Counted from the first letter of the stretch, positions 1-20,251 are shown. The stretch is 64,000 nt of DNA from Dictyostelium firmibasis (GCA_036169595.1 CM069767.1:3233501-3297500), one strand, 5' to 3'. Notes: generated by a model from the sequence alone, not told the origin. Made by a program: numbers and translations.

Positions 1-44
1 TTTTCATTTTTTTTTTTTTATTTTATTAAGGCATTATAAAAATA

Positions 45-1313
45 ATGACAATTACATTTAAAGTATGTGATAATTTAGAAGAGGAGGAAGTTGAATATTA
101 TGGAACCTTTGATATTAAAAATTTTATTAAAGAAGAACTTAATAAATCAATACCAATGGAAAGCTTTTTTGAATTAAAGGATAATTTTAAAAACGAAGGT
201 TTCAATGAAGGGGAAATATTTAAATTGGCATGTGAAAAATCAAAGGAGAATAATTTAAATAAAAAAATAAAAATTACACAACTTTTTGAAAAAACAAAAA
301 TTATAAAAACAAGTTTGGATCACAACATCAATAACAACAACAAAGACAATGATGAGGAATTAAAAATTATTATTGGCTATAATAGTTTTATTTATTCAGC
401 ATGGGAATGTTATAACAATCATAATCATTTACAGATTAGACCAGAGGACGTTTGGATGGCAATAATGTCACAATTTTCATTTTATATAAATAAATATAAT
501 AAAGAATTACGTAGTAGATTTATTAATTTTCAAAATGGTGATGATGATGATGATGATCGAGATGGTGAAAATAAAAAAATAATAAAAGTTTTTACAAGTT
601 ACCCAATTCTAGAAGCACCATTTGATAAATTAACAATTGATATGGCTGATGAAATTTCTAAAAATATTAAAGATCCATCAATTAGAGATTGGATAATACC
701 AAATTTTTCAACTACAACTCAATCTGATAAAATTGTTTTTTCCTCTGTATTAATGTCAACATTAAAAAAAGATTTCATTTATAAGTATGGAAGTAAATGT
801 GGTTTACCAAAAGTTACATTACTTGGTACAGTAGATGACTGGATACAATTGAAAGAAAGATCATTAAGATTAATTGAATTTAATACTAATGAAAATTTAA
901 TGAATAAATGGGTAAATAATTATTTATTAGAAATTTTAGATAATTTCATTGAATCTTCAAATGGAAGACCAAATAAAACTTGGTGGAACCAAATCATTGA
1001 TTTTAGAGAACAATCTGGTAGTTCAGTTTTATCAGGATGGTTATCAGTGTTTTGTTTATTTCAAGAGAATGGTGATTTTGAAGATAATGCACATTTAGAT
1101 TGTCCACAATTTTATAAAGAAAATAAATGGCCAAAAATTAATTGCAATTCAATACCAAATGGTTTCGTTTCAACTCCAATTCAATTAATAGATTCAGGTG
1201 GTATAATTCATAATTCTCAATTATATTCTGGTCATTTCGCTTCAAAAATTAAAGATTCAAAAACTATAATACCCTCATTAGACTGGTTAATTATCTCTGA
1301 TTTAGATATTTAA
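45..1313 (+). CDS. DUF4419 family protein
   Basis: Single-exon gene of 422 residues; the ATG follows an AT-rich leader that ends in an A-rich stretch, usual for this genome. The family resemblance lies in the block starting near residue 109 (IIGYNSFIYSAWECYNNH), followed by IRPEDVWMAIMSQFSFYI, the acidic low-complexity insert DDDDDDRDGE near residue 165, DDWIQLKERSLRLIEF near 264, and the Trp-rich segment WWNQIIDF...GSSVLSGWLSVFCLF near 315-345. DUF4419 proteins are common in fungi and amoebae and have no established biochemical role. There is no signal peptide or membrane segment, so the protein is probably cytosolic. The stop is followed directly by an A-run. I infer membership from the motif order; the function is unknown. 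Confidence 0.85.
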   Translation: MTITFKVCDNLEEEEVEYYGTFDIKNFIKEELNKSIPMESFFELKDNFKNEGFNEGEIFKLACEKSKENNLNKKIKITQLFEKTKIIKTSLDHNINNNNKDNDEELKIIIGYNSFIYSAWECYNNHNHLQIRPEDVWMAIMSQFSFYINKYNKELRSRFINFQNGDDDDDDRDGENKKIIKVFTSYPILEAPFDKLTIDMADEISKNIKDPSIRDWIIPNFSTTTQSDKIVFSSVLMSTLKKDFIYKYGSKCGLPKVTLLGTVDDWIQLKERSLRLIEFNTNENLMNKWVNNYLLEILDNFIESSNGRPNKTWWNQIIDFREQSGSSVLSGWLSVFCLFQENGDFEDNAHLDCPQFYKENKWPKINCNSIPNGFVSTPIQLIDSGGIIHNSQLYSGHFASKIKDSKTIIPSLDWLIISDLDI

Positions 1314-1748
1314 ATAAAAAAAAAAAAAAAAAAATGAAATAAATAAATTATTATTTTTATAATTTCCTTGTTTTTCTTCAATTTTTATTTTCCATTTTTT
1401 ATACAACTAAATTTTTTTTTTTTTTTTATTTTTTTTTTATTGTATAAATTTGTGTAAACTTTTATCTTTTATAGTACATATTTATACTAATAAAGAAATA
1501 TCTCTTATATATATTTTTTATTATTATAATCAATTTTTATTTATATTACAAAAAAAAAAAAGGATTGGTCAAATTTTTTTATTTTTATTATTTATTTCTT
1601 TATTAATTAAAAAATATTCATAAATAAAATAAAAAAAAAAAAATATGAAAAAAAAAAACATAACTAACAATCTTTTTAAAATAAATTCAATTTTTTAAAA
1701 TTTTTTTTATTTTTTTATTTTTTCATTTTCGCCACTAAAAAAAAAACA
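1314..1748. other. AT-rich spacer between DUF4419 gene and pex1
   Basis: About 435 bp of poly-A/poly-T runs carrying the 3' flank of the DUF4419 gene and the promoter of pex1. No open frame with coding composition and no structured RNA was seen. The last 20 bases before the pex1 ATG contain the only locally GC-containing word (TCGCCAC) followed by an A-run. Confidence 0.6.
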
Positions 1749-3223
1749 ATGGAATTACATGTTCAATTGAAGCATAGTACAGATTGTTTTGTCTCTCTTC
1801 CACCTAAAATAGTGCATTCGCTATTATTATTATCAGAAGTAATATATTATTTATTAATTATTATTATTTTTTTAATACTAATATATTCAATAGAAACAAT
1901 CAAAATCATTAGGTACATTAGGATTAGAGATAACATGGTATGATAAAATAAATAAAAAGGAGAACAAAGGATATGTTGGATGGGCAGGTGGATCAACAGA
2001 TCCAAGATTTACAGATTCAATTGAAATGAGTCAAGAGATGGCACAGTGTTTAGGTGGTATAAAGAATGAACAAAAATTAAAACTTAAAGCATTGAATCAT
2101 ATTGAATTAGCCCATTCCGTTCAAGTTGAACCATTGACATCAGATGACTGGGAAATTATGGAGGTTCATCAACAATATCTCGAAGAACAATTACTAAATC
2201 AAGTTAATATTTTATATAGTGGTCAAATCTTACCGATTTGGATACATCATAAAACTATAATTAAATTAAAGGTAACAGAAACTTTACCAACACCAGTAGT
2301 TAAATTATCTTCAAATTCCGAAATTATAGTTGCACCAAAACCAAGAAATTTACCAACCTCAACAACACAACAACAACAACAACAACAACAAATTTCAAAA
2401 GAAACTTTAAAACCAAGATTTCTTCAAATTAAAGATTTTAAAATATGTACTAACAATAATCATGATACATTCATAAATGAAATATATATTAATAGAGAAT
2501 TATTAAATCAATTTCAATGGAATGTTGGTGATATTATAGAGATTTCAAAGGTTTCAAAAAATAATAGGAAAAATAATAGTAATAAAAAAGAAAAGAATAA
2601 TAATTATCAAGATGAGGATAATGATGAGTTTAATGAATATGATAATGATAATGATGATGATGATGATAATGATGAAATAAATACTCAGAATTTACAAAAA
2701 CAATTAGATAAAAGTAATAATAAAAATTATAATAATAATAATAATAGTAAAAATAATAAAACAATTTATGCAAGAGTATTCATTAGTGATAAGTCTAATA
2801 ACCAACAAGTTTTAATTCATAGAAATATTAGAACCATTGGTAATTTCTATATAAATACAATTGTTAGATTAAAATATACATCCAGTCATTCATTACCAAT
2901 TTGTCCAATAGGTTCAATTCTAGTTAAACAAGTAATATGGAAACAAAATTCATTATCCACATATTTAAAGCAACAACAACAACAACAAAAAATATATACA
3001 ACTGAACAAATTAAAGAACAAATCAAAATTTGGTCAAATAATAATTTATCAAATAATCAAAGATATCCATTATTAAATGGTTCAATGGTTTCAATTAATT
3101 CAAATTTAGATTTATCGTTTCATTTTAATAATTTAACTTCATCATCCTCTTCATCTTCAGATTCTCAATTACTAAGATCAAACAATACTACTAATAATAT
3201 TGATGATAATAATAGTAATAATA

Positions 3224-3304
<81 letters not shown>

Positions 3305-5680
3305 GTAATAATAATAGTAATAATGATCAATTAAATGATTTAACAAATAATATTAATAATCCATACTTATCAAGTATTCAACAAATTGGTGATATAATGT
3401 CAAATTTAAATAATCAAAATCAAAATTCAAATAATTTAAATAATTCAAATAAATTAATGAATCAATTTCAAATGAATAACGGTATTTTTATGTTGAATTT
3501 AGAGACTTTAGCAAATGATAAATTATTAAGAGTTGAAAGTGGTAATAATGGTATTGAAAAAAAGAAATCATTAGAGGATTATAATGAAATTGGTGATAGA
3601 TTATTCCAGAGGATCGGTGGTATGGAGAAACAAATTAAACAGGCGAAAGAGTATTTATCGTTATATATGTACAAAGATTTATCGGTAATACGTGAAGAAT
3701 TAAATACGCCAGGTGTTAACGGTATGATCATCGGAGGTAGTCATGGTAGTGGTAAATCATTATTAACCACTTCGTTGGCTGGTCATTATTCTGCAGACCC
3801 AAGATCTAATGCTTTTGTCATAAAATTAGATTGTAATGAATTGAAGGAATTAAAAGTTGAGAATATTAGAAAACATTTTAATAAATTATTTTATAAAGGC
3901 TGTAAAGAAAGTGGTAATTCTTCGTCATTACCTGATACATTAACAACAACAAGAACGCCACCAACAATATTAGTTTTAGAATCACTTGATTCAATATTGG
4001 GTACACCAAATGATCAAGATCCAGGTTCGAAGATTAGATGTGAACAATTAGTATCACATATTAAATCATTATGTTTTAGATATCAAAATAGATCAAGTCC
4101 AATAGTAATGATTGCAACAGTACTATCACCACAATCATTATGCCAATCGATTCAAATACCTGAATTATTTGGATTAACCATCGAGCTGCAAGCACCAACA
4201 AGAGAAGAGCGTGTTGAAATCCTTGAAAGATACCTAAAGTATCAAGGTAAACAACTAAAGGATCAACAATCTTTAAATCTAATGAAATTTTCTGCATCTA
4301 TGGAGGGCTATTTAGGTTGTGATGTTGAACAGATCGTTGATCGCTCAATTCATTTATCTTCAATAAAAGAAATTGAAAATAATAATAATAATGATAGAAA
4401 TGAAGATGATAGTATAATTGAATTTTCTACTATTGAGAAAGCAAAAGAAGGTTATACACCAATAACATTGAAAGGTATAAAACTACATAGTTCAGAGATT
4501 AAATGGCAAGATATTGGTGGATTAGATTCGGTTAGAGCAATGTTAAAGGAAACCATTGAATGGCCAACTAAATATCCAAAGTTATTTCAATCATCACCAT
4601 TACGTTTAAGATCAGGCATTCTATTGTATGGTCCAACTGGTTGCGGTAAAACATTATTAGCCTCTGCTATCGCAGGTGAATGCGGTTTGAATTTCATTTC
4701 TGTAAAGGGTCCAGAGTTATTGAATAAATACATTGGTTCATCGGAACAAGGCGTTAGAGACGTTTTCTCGAGAGCTTCATCTGCAAAACCTTGTGTTTTG
4801 TTTTTTGATGAATTCGATAGTATTGCACCACGTAGAGGACATGATAATTCAGGTGTTACCGATAGAGTTGTCAATCAATTTCTTACTCAATTAGATGGTG
4901 TTGAAGGTTTAACAGGTGTTTATGTCTTAGCGGCAACTAGTAGACCTGATTTAATCGATCCTGCACTGTTACGTCCTGGAAGATTGGATAAGTCTTTATA
5001 TTGTAACATACCAGAGTTTAATGAACGTTTAGATATCTTGTCTTGTTTAAAGAGTAAAATGAATTTTTCACCATCAGTATCTCTGGAGGAGTTATCCAAT
5101 AAAACTCAACATTACACTGGTGCAGATTTAAGAGCTTTAATGTATAATGCTCAATTGAAATCGATTCATGAATGGATGAACCATTTAGAAGAAGAAAAGA
5201 AAAGAAAAAGAAAAGAAAAAGAAGAACAATTTAATAATCAACAACAACAACAAGATGAGTTTATTATTTTCCAACCAAAGAATAATGATAATTCAATCTC
5301 TAAATCAAATTTAACATTTGAAGAGAAGACAAACCTTCAAAAACAAATCGACACTATAAAATCCCAATTTATAAATTCAACAGCCTCCTCAAATAAATCA
5401 AATTTGTCAACTGAACAACCACCATTAATAACTCAATCTCATATTGATTTAGCTTTGAAAGAATCTTCTCCTTCTATATCCGAATCTGAAAGAAAGAAAT
5501 ATGAAAGAATGTAAGTTTTTTATTATTTATTTTTATCAACCAATATTTTTTCTATTTTTTTTTGTAAACTAACCATTAATGCTATTTTTTCTTTTCATTA
5601 GTTATAATAATTTTTTAAAAGAAAGAGGATCAGTAACAGGTAATAAGAAAGAGGGTGCACCAAAACAAACATTAGCATAA
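1749..5680 (+). CDS. pex1: Peroxin-1 (PEX1), AAA+ ATPase of the peroxisomal export complex
   Basis: Three exons: 1749-1838, 1894-5510 and 5602-5680, giving 1261 residues. Exon 1 (30 aa) ends in phase 0; the second intron splits an Ile codon. With PEX6, PEX1 forms the hexameric motor that pulls ubiquitinated PEX5 out of the peroxisomal membrane. The N-terminal domain has the PEX1 signature VEPLTSDDWEIMEVHQQYLE and ILPIWIHHKT. AAA domain D1 has Walker A GGSHGSGKS (residues 644-652) and a degenerate Walker B (LVLESLDSIL). D2 is intact: GPTGCGKT (943-950), FFDEFDS (Asp1002/Glu1003), and the second region of homology NQFLTQLDGVEGL with RPGRLDK. The C-terminus ends APKQTLA, like the metazoan tail. 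Poly-Asn, acidic and Gln inserts enlarge the linkers. The D1/D2 asymmetry is known for this family. Confidence 0.96.
3211..3320 (+). repeat. (AAT)n tract in pex1 coding poly-Asn
   Basis: Near-pure AAT triplets with a few AGT (Ser) codons, in frame, in the linker before AAA domain D1. Expected to vary in length between strains. Confidence 0.9.
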
Positions 5681-6245
5681 ATTAATAACCCTACAAATTA
5701 TTTTTTTTTTTCATTTTTTTTTGCTGCTTTAATAATTATTAAATGAATAAAATATTTCCAATGATTATTAATATTGAATATTTAAATTTTCATTTTTTTA
5801 TTTTTTTATCACCAAAGGAGCACAAAAAAAAATGTTTATTTTGATAAAAAAAAAACCTATTAATAATAAAAAGTCAAACACAAAATAATCTGAAAAACAA
5901 AGCACACTATGGGGGTGACAAAAAAAAAAATAAGCAACTGTAGGGGTCACAAAAAAAATTTTATTATCATTTTGATTTTCTTTTCCTTTTTTTTTTATTT
6001 ATTTTTTTATTTTTATTTTCAAACCTGAATTTTTGTATGTTTTTTTTCAAAAAAATTTTTTTTTTTTTTATTCCACCAATTATTTATTTTCTTTCAAATT
6101 AATAATAAAAAATAAATAAATACTATTAATAATAATATATATGTACAATAATAATAAAAAAAATAACTATAAAAAAAATCAAAACAAATATTTAGACATA
6201 GAAAATAGCAAGGCACTAAATTAAAAATCAATCTTTAAAATCAAA

Positions 6246-6290
<45 letters not shown>

Positions 6291-6295
6291 AATAA
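5681..6295. other. Spacer with two G-rich boxes upstream of the 6.3 kb gene
   Basis: About 615 bp. Two similar boxes stand out of the A/T background: GGGGGTGAC followed by an A-run at 5911-5931 and AGGGGTCAC followed by an A-run at 5941-5957. A poly-A run of about 39 bases (about 6251-6289) directly precedes the next ATG. No gene was seen. Confidence 0.5.
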
Positions 6296-10120
<3,825 letters not shown>

Positions 10121-10251
10121 TAAATCAAAAAAAAATAAATAAAAAATATTAAAGGGTAAAAAAAAACAATTTTAATTAATAAATAGATCATAAAATTTAT
10201 TGTGTTAGAATGGCCATCCTGAGATTTTCAGGCACTTTTTCGATGGTAGAT

Positions 10252-12973
<2,722 letters not shown>

Positions 12974-13437
12974 TTTTTTTGATGGCACTTTATCAGTTAT
13001 ATATTAATAAAAAAAAAAAAATTAATAAAAAGTTAAAAAAAAAACCAAAAAAAAAAAACAGAATAAAAAATAAAAAAAAATATTTTAATATTTTGGGAAA
13101 AAAATATTTTAAAATATTTTGCTTCCTTAAACATTTGATTACGACATTTATACCAAATGCAATGTATCAGGTGTTAAAAAGAGTATTTCAGAAAAAAAAA
13201 AAGTTTTTTTATTTGTTTTATTAAGTTCTTTGTTGAACAATTGTACAGTGATTTTCTATGTTATTATTATGTGATTATTTGTTGTATTTATTATATTGTT
13301 TTTATTATATTGTTTGGGATTTAAAAAGAAAAAGGGAAAGAAAGAAAAAAAAAAAAAAGAAAAAAAGATGTTTTCTTCTATTATATTATTATTATTATTA
13401 TTATTATTATTTGTTATTATTTATACTATTATTACTA

Positions 13438-15935
13438 CTACCAAGGGAAACCTATTGACTCTTTTAATTTCTGCGGAATATCTTTTCCATTTGGATGGTT
13501 ATCATCATCTTTGTCATTCTTTTTTTTTGATGAAAAATCTCCTTCAAAGTCAGAGTTGTGTGAAGAATTACTATCATCAGAATCTGACGATGAATATTCA
13601 GAATATCCTGAACTATGTATATCTGAAGATTCATTTTGAGATTGCGATGATTCTGAGAATTCTTCACCACTACTACTACTGTTACTACTGACGCCACCGC
13701 CATTCTTTTTGTTACTATGTTCGTTATTGTTTTTAATGTTATCATTGTTTGTATTTCTTGATATTTTATTACTGCCTTCGTCTTGACTGTCTTCATCGCT
13801 ATGAATTTGACTTTGATCTTCAACATCCAATATGTCAATTACTAATGGTGGAGTTTTTACCAAAAGATTATCGATTGAAACCAATTGGGGTAATAATTTT
13901 TCTTCATCCAATTGCTTTGCATATTTCACAATATTTTTTCTCTCTCTAGCAATTTGATCGACTAAACGCTCCTCTATGAATTTAGTGAGTTGAGTTGGGA
14001 AAGAGTGACGTGGATATTGATCCTTTAACATATCATTTGAAACCAACTTTAAGAAACTATTACAAAATACGCCCCTTATGAATGGAATGTTGAAGCTACT
14101 CTTGCCAACGTCATTATCTCTATCGTGTGGATCAATCAAAGTTAAGCTTGTACCCCATTGTTCATCCTTTTTATAATAATAACCACCATTCTCCAAACTG
14201 ATTCCATAGAGTGAGTAATTGAATGATCTTCCATAGAGCTCTAAAAATTCAATCAACATTACACCATAATCAGTGGCATCACCTGCATGCTTATACTCTC
14301 TTCTAACCCTGCTATTTGGTTGTTGGCAACGATATTGATGTGGTACATATCTAAGTTGAATAAAACTAACCACCATCAATGCTAGTCCATATGATCCAAT
14401 TCCGCCGGTATAGGTTTCATTTAAATTATTTTGATGTAAAAAGAATTTTAAAACTAAAAGTAATGTTCTCATTGATTTATATTGCTAAATAATAAAAGGT
14501 AATATTATTAGTATTTTATATATATAAATTTTTTTTTATATTTACTTACTTTTAATAAACCTTTTACAACAGCAGTATTCTCAATACCATTTGGGGTATC
14601 AAAACAAATATCAATATTATAGTGAGAATGAGAACTTGTCATTTTAATGATTGGAACTTTTGCACCAGAAATCAAACGCACATTTGTAAAAGAGTCTTGA
14701 TGATTTCTAATTAAAATATTGAAGAGGTCTCTAATTGGATTTTGAAAACTACCATATTTATTTACGCTGTTAAGTCCACTTTCTGCATCATTAATACCAG
14801 AGATTTGAATGTCAATGTCACTGGATGGAATGAATAGATTTGATGAGAAGGAACCAAATACAACAACATTTGCCTTTGGCCAATTTGATTTGACTATGCC
14901 GTCCAAATCTCTTATAATCTTTTGTCGTATTCTTGATTCTAACTCACTTGGCTCCAACCACTGTGAAAATATTTCGATCTCTCTGTTAAAAGATAGACTT
15001 GATATGTCTTTATTTGTGTAATGTCCTTCTAACCATAATGGTATATGAATTGGTTTTTCATTTCTCTTATGATGACTATGGTTACCATGGTACTTGTTCT
15101 TGGAAAAATTAAAAGTTGAATTATTATATGAAAATGGTTGACTATTGTATTGATTATTAATATTATTGTTATTATTAATACTGTTATTATTTGAAATGGA
15201 TTGCGTGTTTTGTTTTTCTGTTGCACCTTTCTTATCATCTGAAAAGAGTGGTAAAAAATTTTCTTGTGAAATATTATATATCGGTGATTGTTGAGCAGTT
15301 GTTAATGATTGTGTTGGAATTTGTTGTTGTTGTTGTTGTGGTTGTGGTGTGGTTGTTGTTTGTAATTGAGTTGGTGGAAGAGATGGTGATTGTGACGATT
15401 TCTTTGGTGATGGAGGTTGTGTCATTGAAGACTCTTTTTTGTCATCTTCACTACTATCATTAATCATTAAAAATTCCCTACCAGAGCAGTCATCAGCTTG
15501 GCTATCCTTTTCTTTCATTTTATCAGTTTGTATTATATTTGGCTTTTGATATTTCTTTGGGTAAGAGGGTGATTTCGAAAAGGAGGAACTATTTGAACCA
15601 CTATTGTTGTTGTTTTGTGTTATAGCTATAGATGGTGACGATTTTGATGGGGAATCTGGTGATGAACTAGTTGGAGATCTTTTGGACTTATTCTTTTTCT
15701 TTCTACCATGATCTTTATCTTTGTTGGTTGTGGAATCACGATTACTATCACGTTCTTTATCACGTCTGTTACCACTATTATTGTTATTGTTATCATTGTT
15801 GTTGTCACCATTACTATTATTATTTTCTTTGCTATCATTTTGTTGGTGATGAGCTTTAGTATCTTTTTGGTGGTCTTTATTATCTTTGTGTTGCTCTTTA
15901 TCAGGTTGTTGATGTTGTTGTGGCGGTAGTGAAGG

Positions 15936-15999
<64 letters not shown>

Positions 16000-16112
16000 A
16001 TCTTTTGATTTAGTTCATTTGGAAGAATACCAGATAGACCTTGGTTTGGTGGTGATGAAGATGGTGAAGTGGAAGCACTATTCTGACGAGGTTTCTTTCT
16101 TTTAAACATCAT
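13438..16112 (-). CDS. Non-canonical poly(A) polymerase, TRF4/PAPD5 type
   Basis: Two exons on minus: 16112-14550 and 14484-13438 (65-bp intron, donor GTAAGT), 869 residues from the first ATG. Nucleotidyltransferase motifs: VFGSFSSNLF (GS at 420-421), SSDIDIQI (Asp432, Asp434) and YNIDICFD (Asp501). The PAP-associated domain continues across the intron: GLLKQYKSMRTLL, TGGIGSYGLALMVVSFIQ, DYGVMLIEFLELYG and LTLIDPHDRDNDVGKSSFN. This is the TRF4/PAPD5/PAPD7 arrangement; the family adds short A-tails to nuclear RNAs for exosome decay or maturation. Flanks are Ser/Gln/Asn rich with an acidic-Ser C-terminus. Oddity: the frame stays open 122 codons further upstream (to 16478) with coding-like Asn/Lys-rich composition but no ATG, so the true N-terminus is uncertain. 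Confidence 0.9.
15935..15998 (-). repeat. (CAA)n tract coding poly-Gln in the poly(A) polymerase
   Basis: About 21 CAA codons in frame in the N-terminal low-complexity region; seen as TTG repeats on plus. Confidence 0.95.
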
Positions 16113-16478
16113 GTTTGGTTGATTCAAATCTATTGGTGATGAGGATGAAGCTGGCGACGATATTTTTGATATTATAATTTTAACTCCACTGTCTTTTTTT
16201 TCAAAAGTAGCAGATTTATACTTTGTATTGTTATTATTGTCTTTAGTACTAATATTAATATTGTTTGTGTTGTTGTTATTATTGCTGTTATTGTTTGGGT
16301 TTTTTTTTGGTTGGTTATAATCTTGGCTCCTATTATTTTTAGCCTTCTTTTTTGTGACTGTATTGTTATTTTTGTTTGAGGTTCTATTATTTTTATTTTT
16401 ATTTACACTATTTTTCAATCTATTGTTTCGATAGCAATAACAGACAATAATGATTGACAAATTGAATGTCGATAACAA
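16113..16478 (-). other. ATG-less open frame continuous with the poly(A) polymerase
   Basis: 122 codons in frame with the polymerase and without stop or ATG. From about 16440 downward it reads as an Asn/Lys/Ser-rich coding segment ending SSPIDLNQPN just before the double Met at 16112. No ATG in any frame occurs on minus between 16478 and about 16805. It could be translated from an unseen upstream exon (a possible acceptor CAATAG lies near 16430), from a non-ATG codon, or be a 5' leader. Confidence 0.4.
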
Positions 16479-17188
16479 TATGTAAAATGATATAATTAGT
16501 ATCTCAATTTTTGATTCTATTATTATGAGAGAGGAGAAGGGTTGTAAAACTACACTATTCTATTCGATTCTATTCTTTTCTTTTCCAAAAAAAAAAAAAA
16601 TAAATAAATAAAAAATAAAAACAAGAGACAAGGAGAATAAAAAAAGTTTATTTCCTTTTTTTTTTTTTTTTTTCCTTTGGTTTTTATTATTTTTTTTTTT
16701 TTTTTTTTTATATATTTTTTTTATATTTTATCTTTTAAAAAAAATTATATATTTCCTTTTTTATGTATTGAGCAGATAGACTGGGAAGTTTTCTGTTTCA
16801 ATTTACATATAAAAAATAATAATAATAATAATAATAAAAAAACAAAAAAGAAAAAATAAAAAAATAAAAAGTTAAAAAAGGTGGAAATAAAAAAAATAAT
16901 AAAATTAAAAAAAACAAAAAAAAAAACAAAAAAAAAAAAAAATTATAATAAAAAAAAAAGATACTATTATAGGTGATTGTTACAAAATAAAAGGAATAAA
17001 GAAGTATTGTATTTTGTTGATTTGTATTTATATGCTTTTATATGTTTTGAATGATAAAAATAAAAAATTATTATTTGGTTTTATTATAATATTACTACTA
17101 TTTATGTGCAATTCATATATTTCACAAAATATAACAAAATAAATAAAAAAATTTTGCATATGTGTAGTGTCGGTTTGTTCAATTTAAT

Positions 17189-17229
<41 letters not shown>

Positions 17230-17517
17230 AATTTTTTTTTTTTTAATCTTTTTCTTTTTTTATTTGCGATTGAGAGGTTATTATTTTATGAATGATATCT
17301 GACTATAAAAGTCTTTTTTTTTTTAAAAAAAAAATAAAAAATAAAAAATAAAAAAAATAGTAATAATAAAAAAATAATAATTTAAAAAAAAAATTTTAAT
17401 TAAAAAAAAAAAAAATTTATAAAAAAAAGCTGATTTTTCAATAAAAAAAAAAAAATAAATGAAAAAAACGATGAAAGCGCAATAAAAGGTATGGAAATAA
17501 AAAAAAATAATAATAGT

Positions 17518-17521
17518 AGTA

Positions 17522-17609
<88 letters not shown>
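17518..17609. repeat. Intergenic (AAT)n microsatellite
   Basis: About 30 AAT units preceded by AGT/AAT units, outside any supported gene; unusual here because most such arrays lie in exons. Confidence 0.9.
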
Positions 17610-17613
<4 letters not shown>

Positions 17614-18017
17614 TATGGGTGAATTTGATTATATTATAGTTGTCCATATTATTTTAATATTGAGACAAAAAAAACCAAGAAAAAACACAAAATATGAAAT
17701 TAAGGTTGGTGGGTGTGAATGGTGTGGTGGGTGGGGGGGGGTGCATATTAATAATAATATTATTATTATTTTTTTTTATTATTGTTGTGTTTGTTGTAAA
17801 CATGTTTCTCCAAATTGGGTGTGATTATATTAAATCTTTGATTTGGGTAACAAGTCAAAAAAAAAAAAAAAAAAAGAAATAAAAATAAAATAAAATCAAT
17901 TACAATAATTATTAATTATTAATTTGGGGTGGTAATACAATCTACTACAAATTATTTTGAAATAATATGTACTTTTACAGAATAATCTCTTTGAATAATT
18001 ATTATTTGTTTGTTATA

Positions 18018-18046
18018 ATTATTATTATTATTGTTATTATTATTAA

Positions 18047-18080
<34 letters not shown>

Positions 18081-18085
18081 GTTAT
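18018..18085. repeat. Intergenic (ATT)n microsatellite
   Basis: Imperfect ATT array with GTT and AAT interruptions in the gene-poor interval. Confidence 0.85.
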
Positions 18086-19158
18086 TATTATTTATTACTA
18101 TTATATTTATTCAATAAAAAAAGTGCTATGAAAATTTTAATTTTTTTAAAATTTTTTTTTTTTTGCGACACCACAACCCTTTTTTTCATATGAAAAATGT
18201 TAAAGAATATTTATTCACCCATTTTAACGATAGATAAATAGTTATATTATGGAATAGAATAATGTGAGGAAAAAAAAGAAAGAAAAAAAAATATATACTA
18301 TTACTTACCTCTACAAATTGTTCGATTTTTTATTTTATTTTTTTTATTTTATAATTTTTTATTCTAAATTTTTTAATTATTTTTTTTTTTTTTTTTTTTT
18401 TAATATATTTTTTTTTTTTTTTAAGATATTTAATAAACCTTGTTAGAAATATTTATTTTTACAAATTCTAGTTGATGTTTTAGTATTTAAAAAGTTTGTT
18501 GTTTGAAGATAAAAAATATATAAAAATGTATATACAAAAGTTGAATAAATTAAATGAAAGTAAAAAAAACAAAAAAAAAAAAAAAAAAAAAATAAAAAAA
18601 CAAAAAAAAAAAATCAAAAAATAATCGATTTTTTTTTATTTTTTTTTTATTTTTTATTTTTTTTTTTTTGATTCATTTTGATTTTGTGTGCTACTGGGGT
18701 GCCGACAAAAAAAAAAAAAAAAAAAAAAAAAAAGAAAAAAGAAATTCAAATAAAAAATGTTTAAATTTCTTTTATTTTTTTAAATTAAATTTTTTTTTTT
18801 TTCTTTTAATTTTTTAATTATTTGATTATAGATTTTTATTATTATCATAAATTACCTAAGATTTTTTTTTTAAATATTTTTTATTTTTAATTTCATTATT
18901 ATTATTTATTTTTACAATTTTTTATTTTTATTTTATTTTATTATTATTATTATTTTTATTTTTATTTTTAATTTTATTATTATTATTATTTATTTTTATT
19001 TTATTTTATTTTGTTTTTTGTTTTTTTTTTTTTTTTTTTTTTTTTTTCAGGTTGAATGCAAATAATATAAATTGATTTACAGCTTTTTGATTCTCTTTAG
19101 AATTTTATTTTATAGATTGGGAAGTACTGTATTGATGAAAAAATTGTTATTATTATTA

Positions 19159-20251
<1,093 letters not shown>

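Larger units (their letters stand above)
16479..19158. other. Gene-poor AT-rich interval
   Basis: About 2.7 kb without a credible ORF. It holds long poly-A/poly-T runs, an (AAT)n array at 17518-17609, a G-rich patch at 17704-17743, an (ATT)n array at 18018-18085, a consensus-like donor on minus (AG then GTAAGTAA, junction near 18308), and a GGGGTGCCGAC box near 18694. Short ORFs are homopolymer artefacts. It is the upstream region of the poly(A) polymerase gene and the downstream flank of the DUF829 pair. Confidence 0.5.

Noticed and set aside
17615-17882. Small plus-strand ORFs with Cys and Trp in the gene-poor interval
   Set aside because: They span homopolymers and the G-rich patch, lack codon bias and have no leader or splice context.
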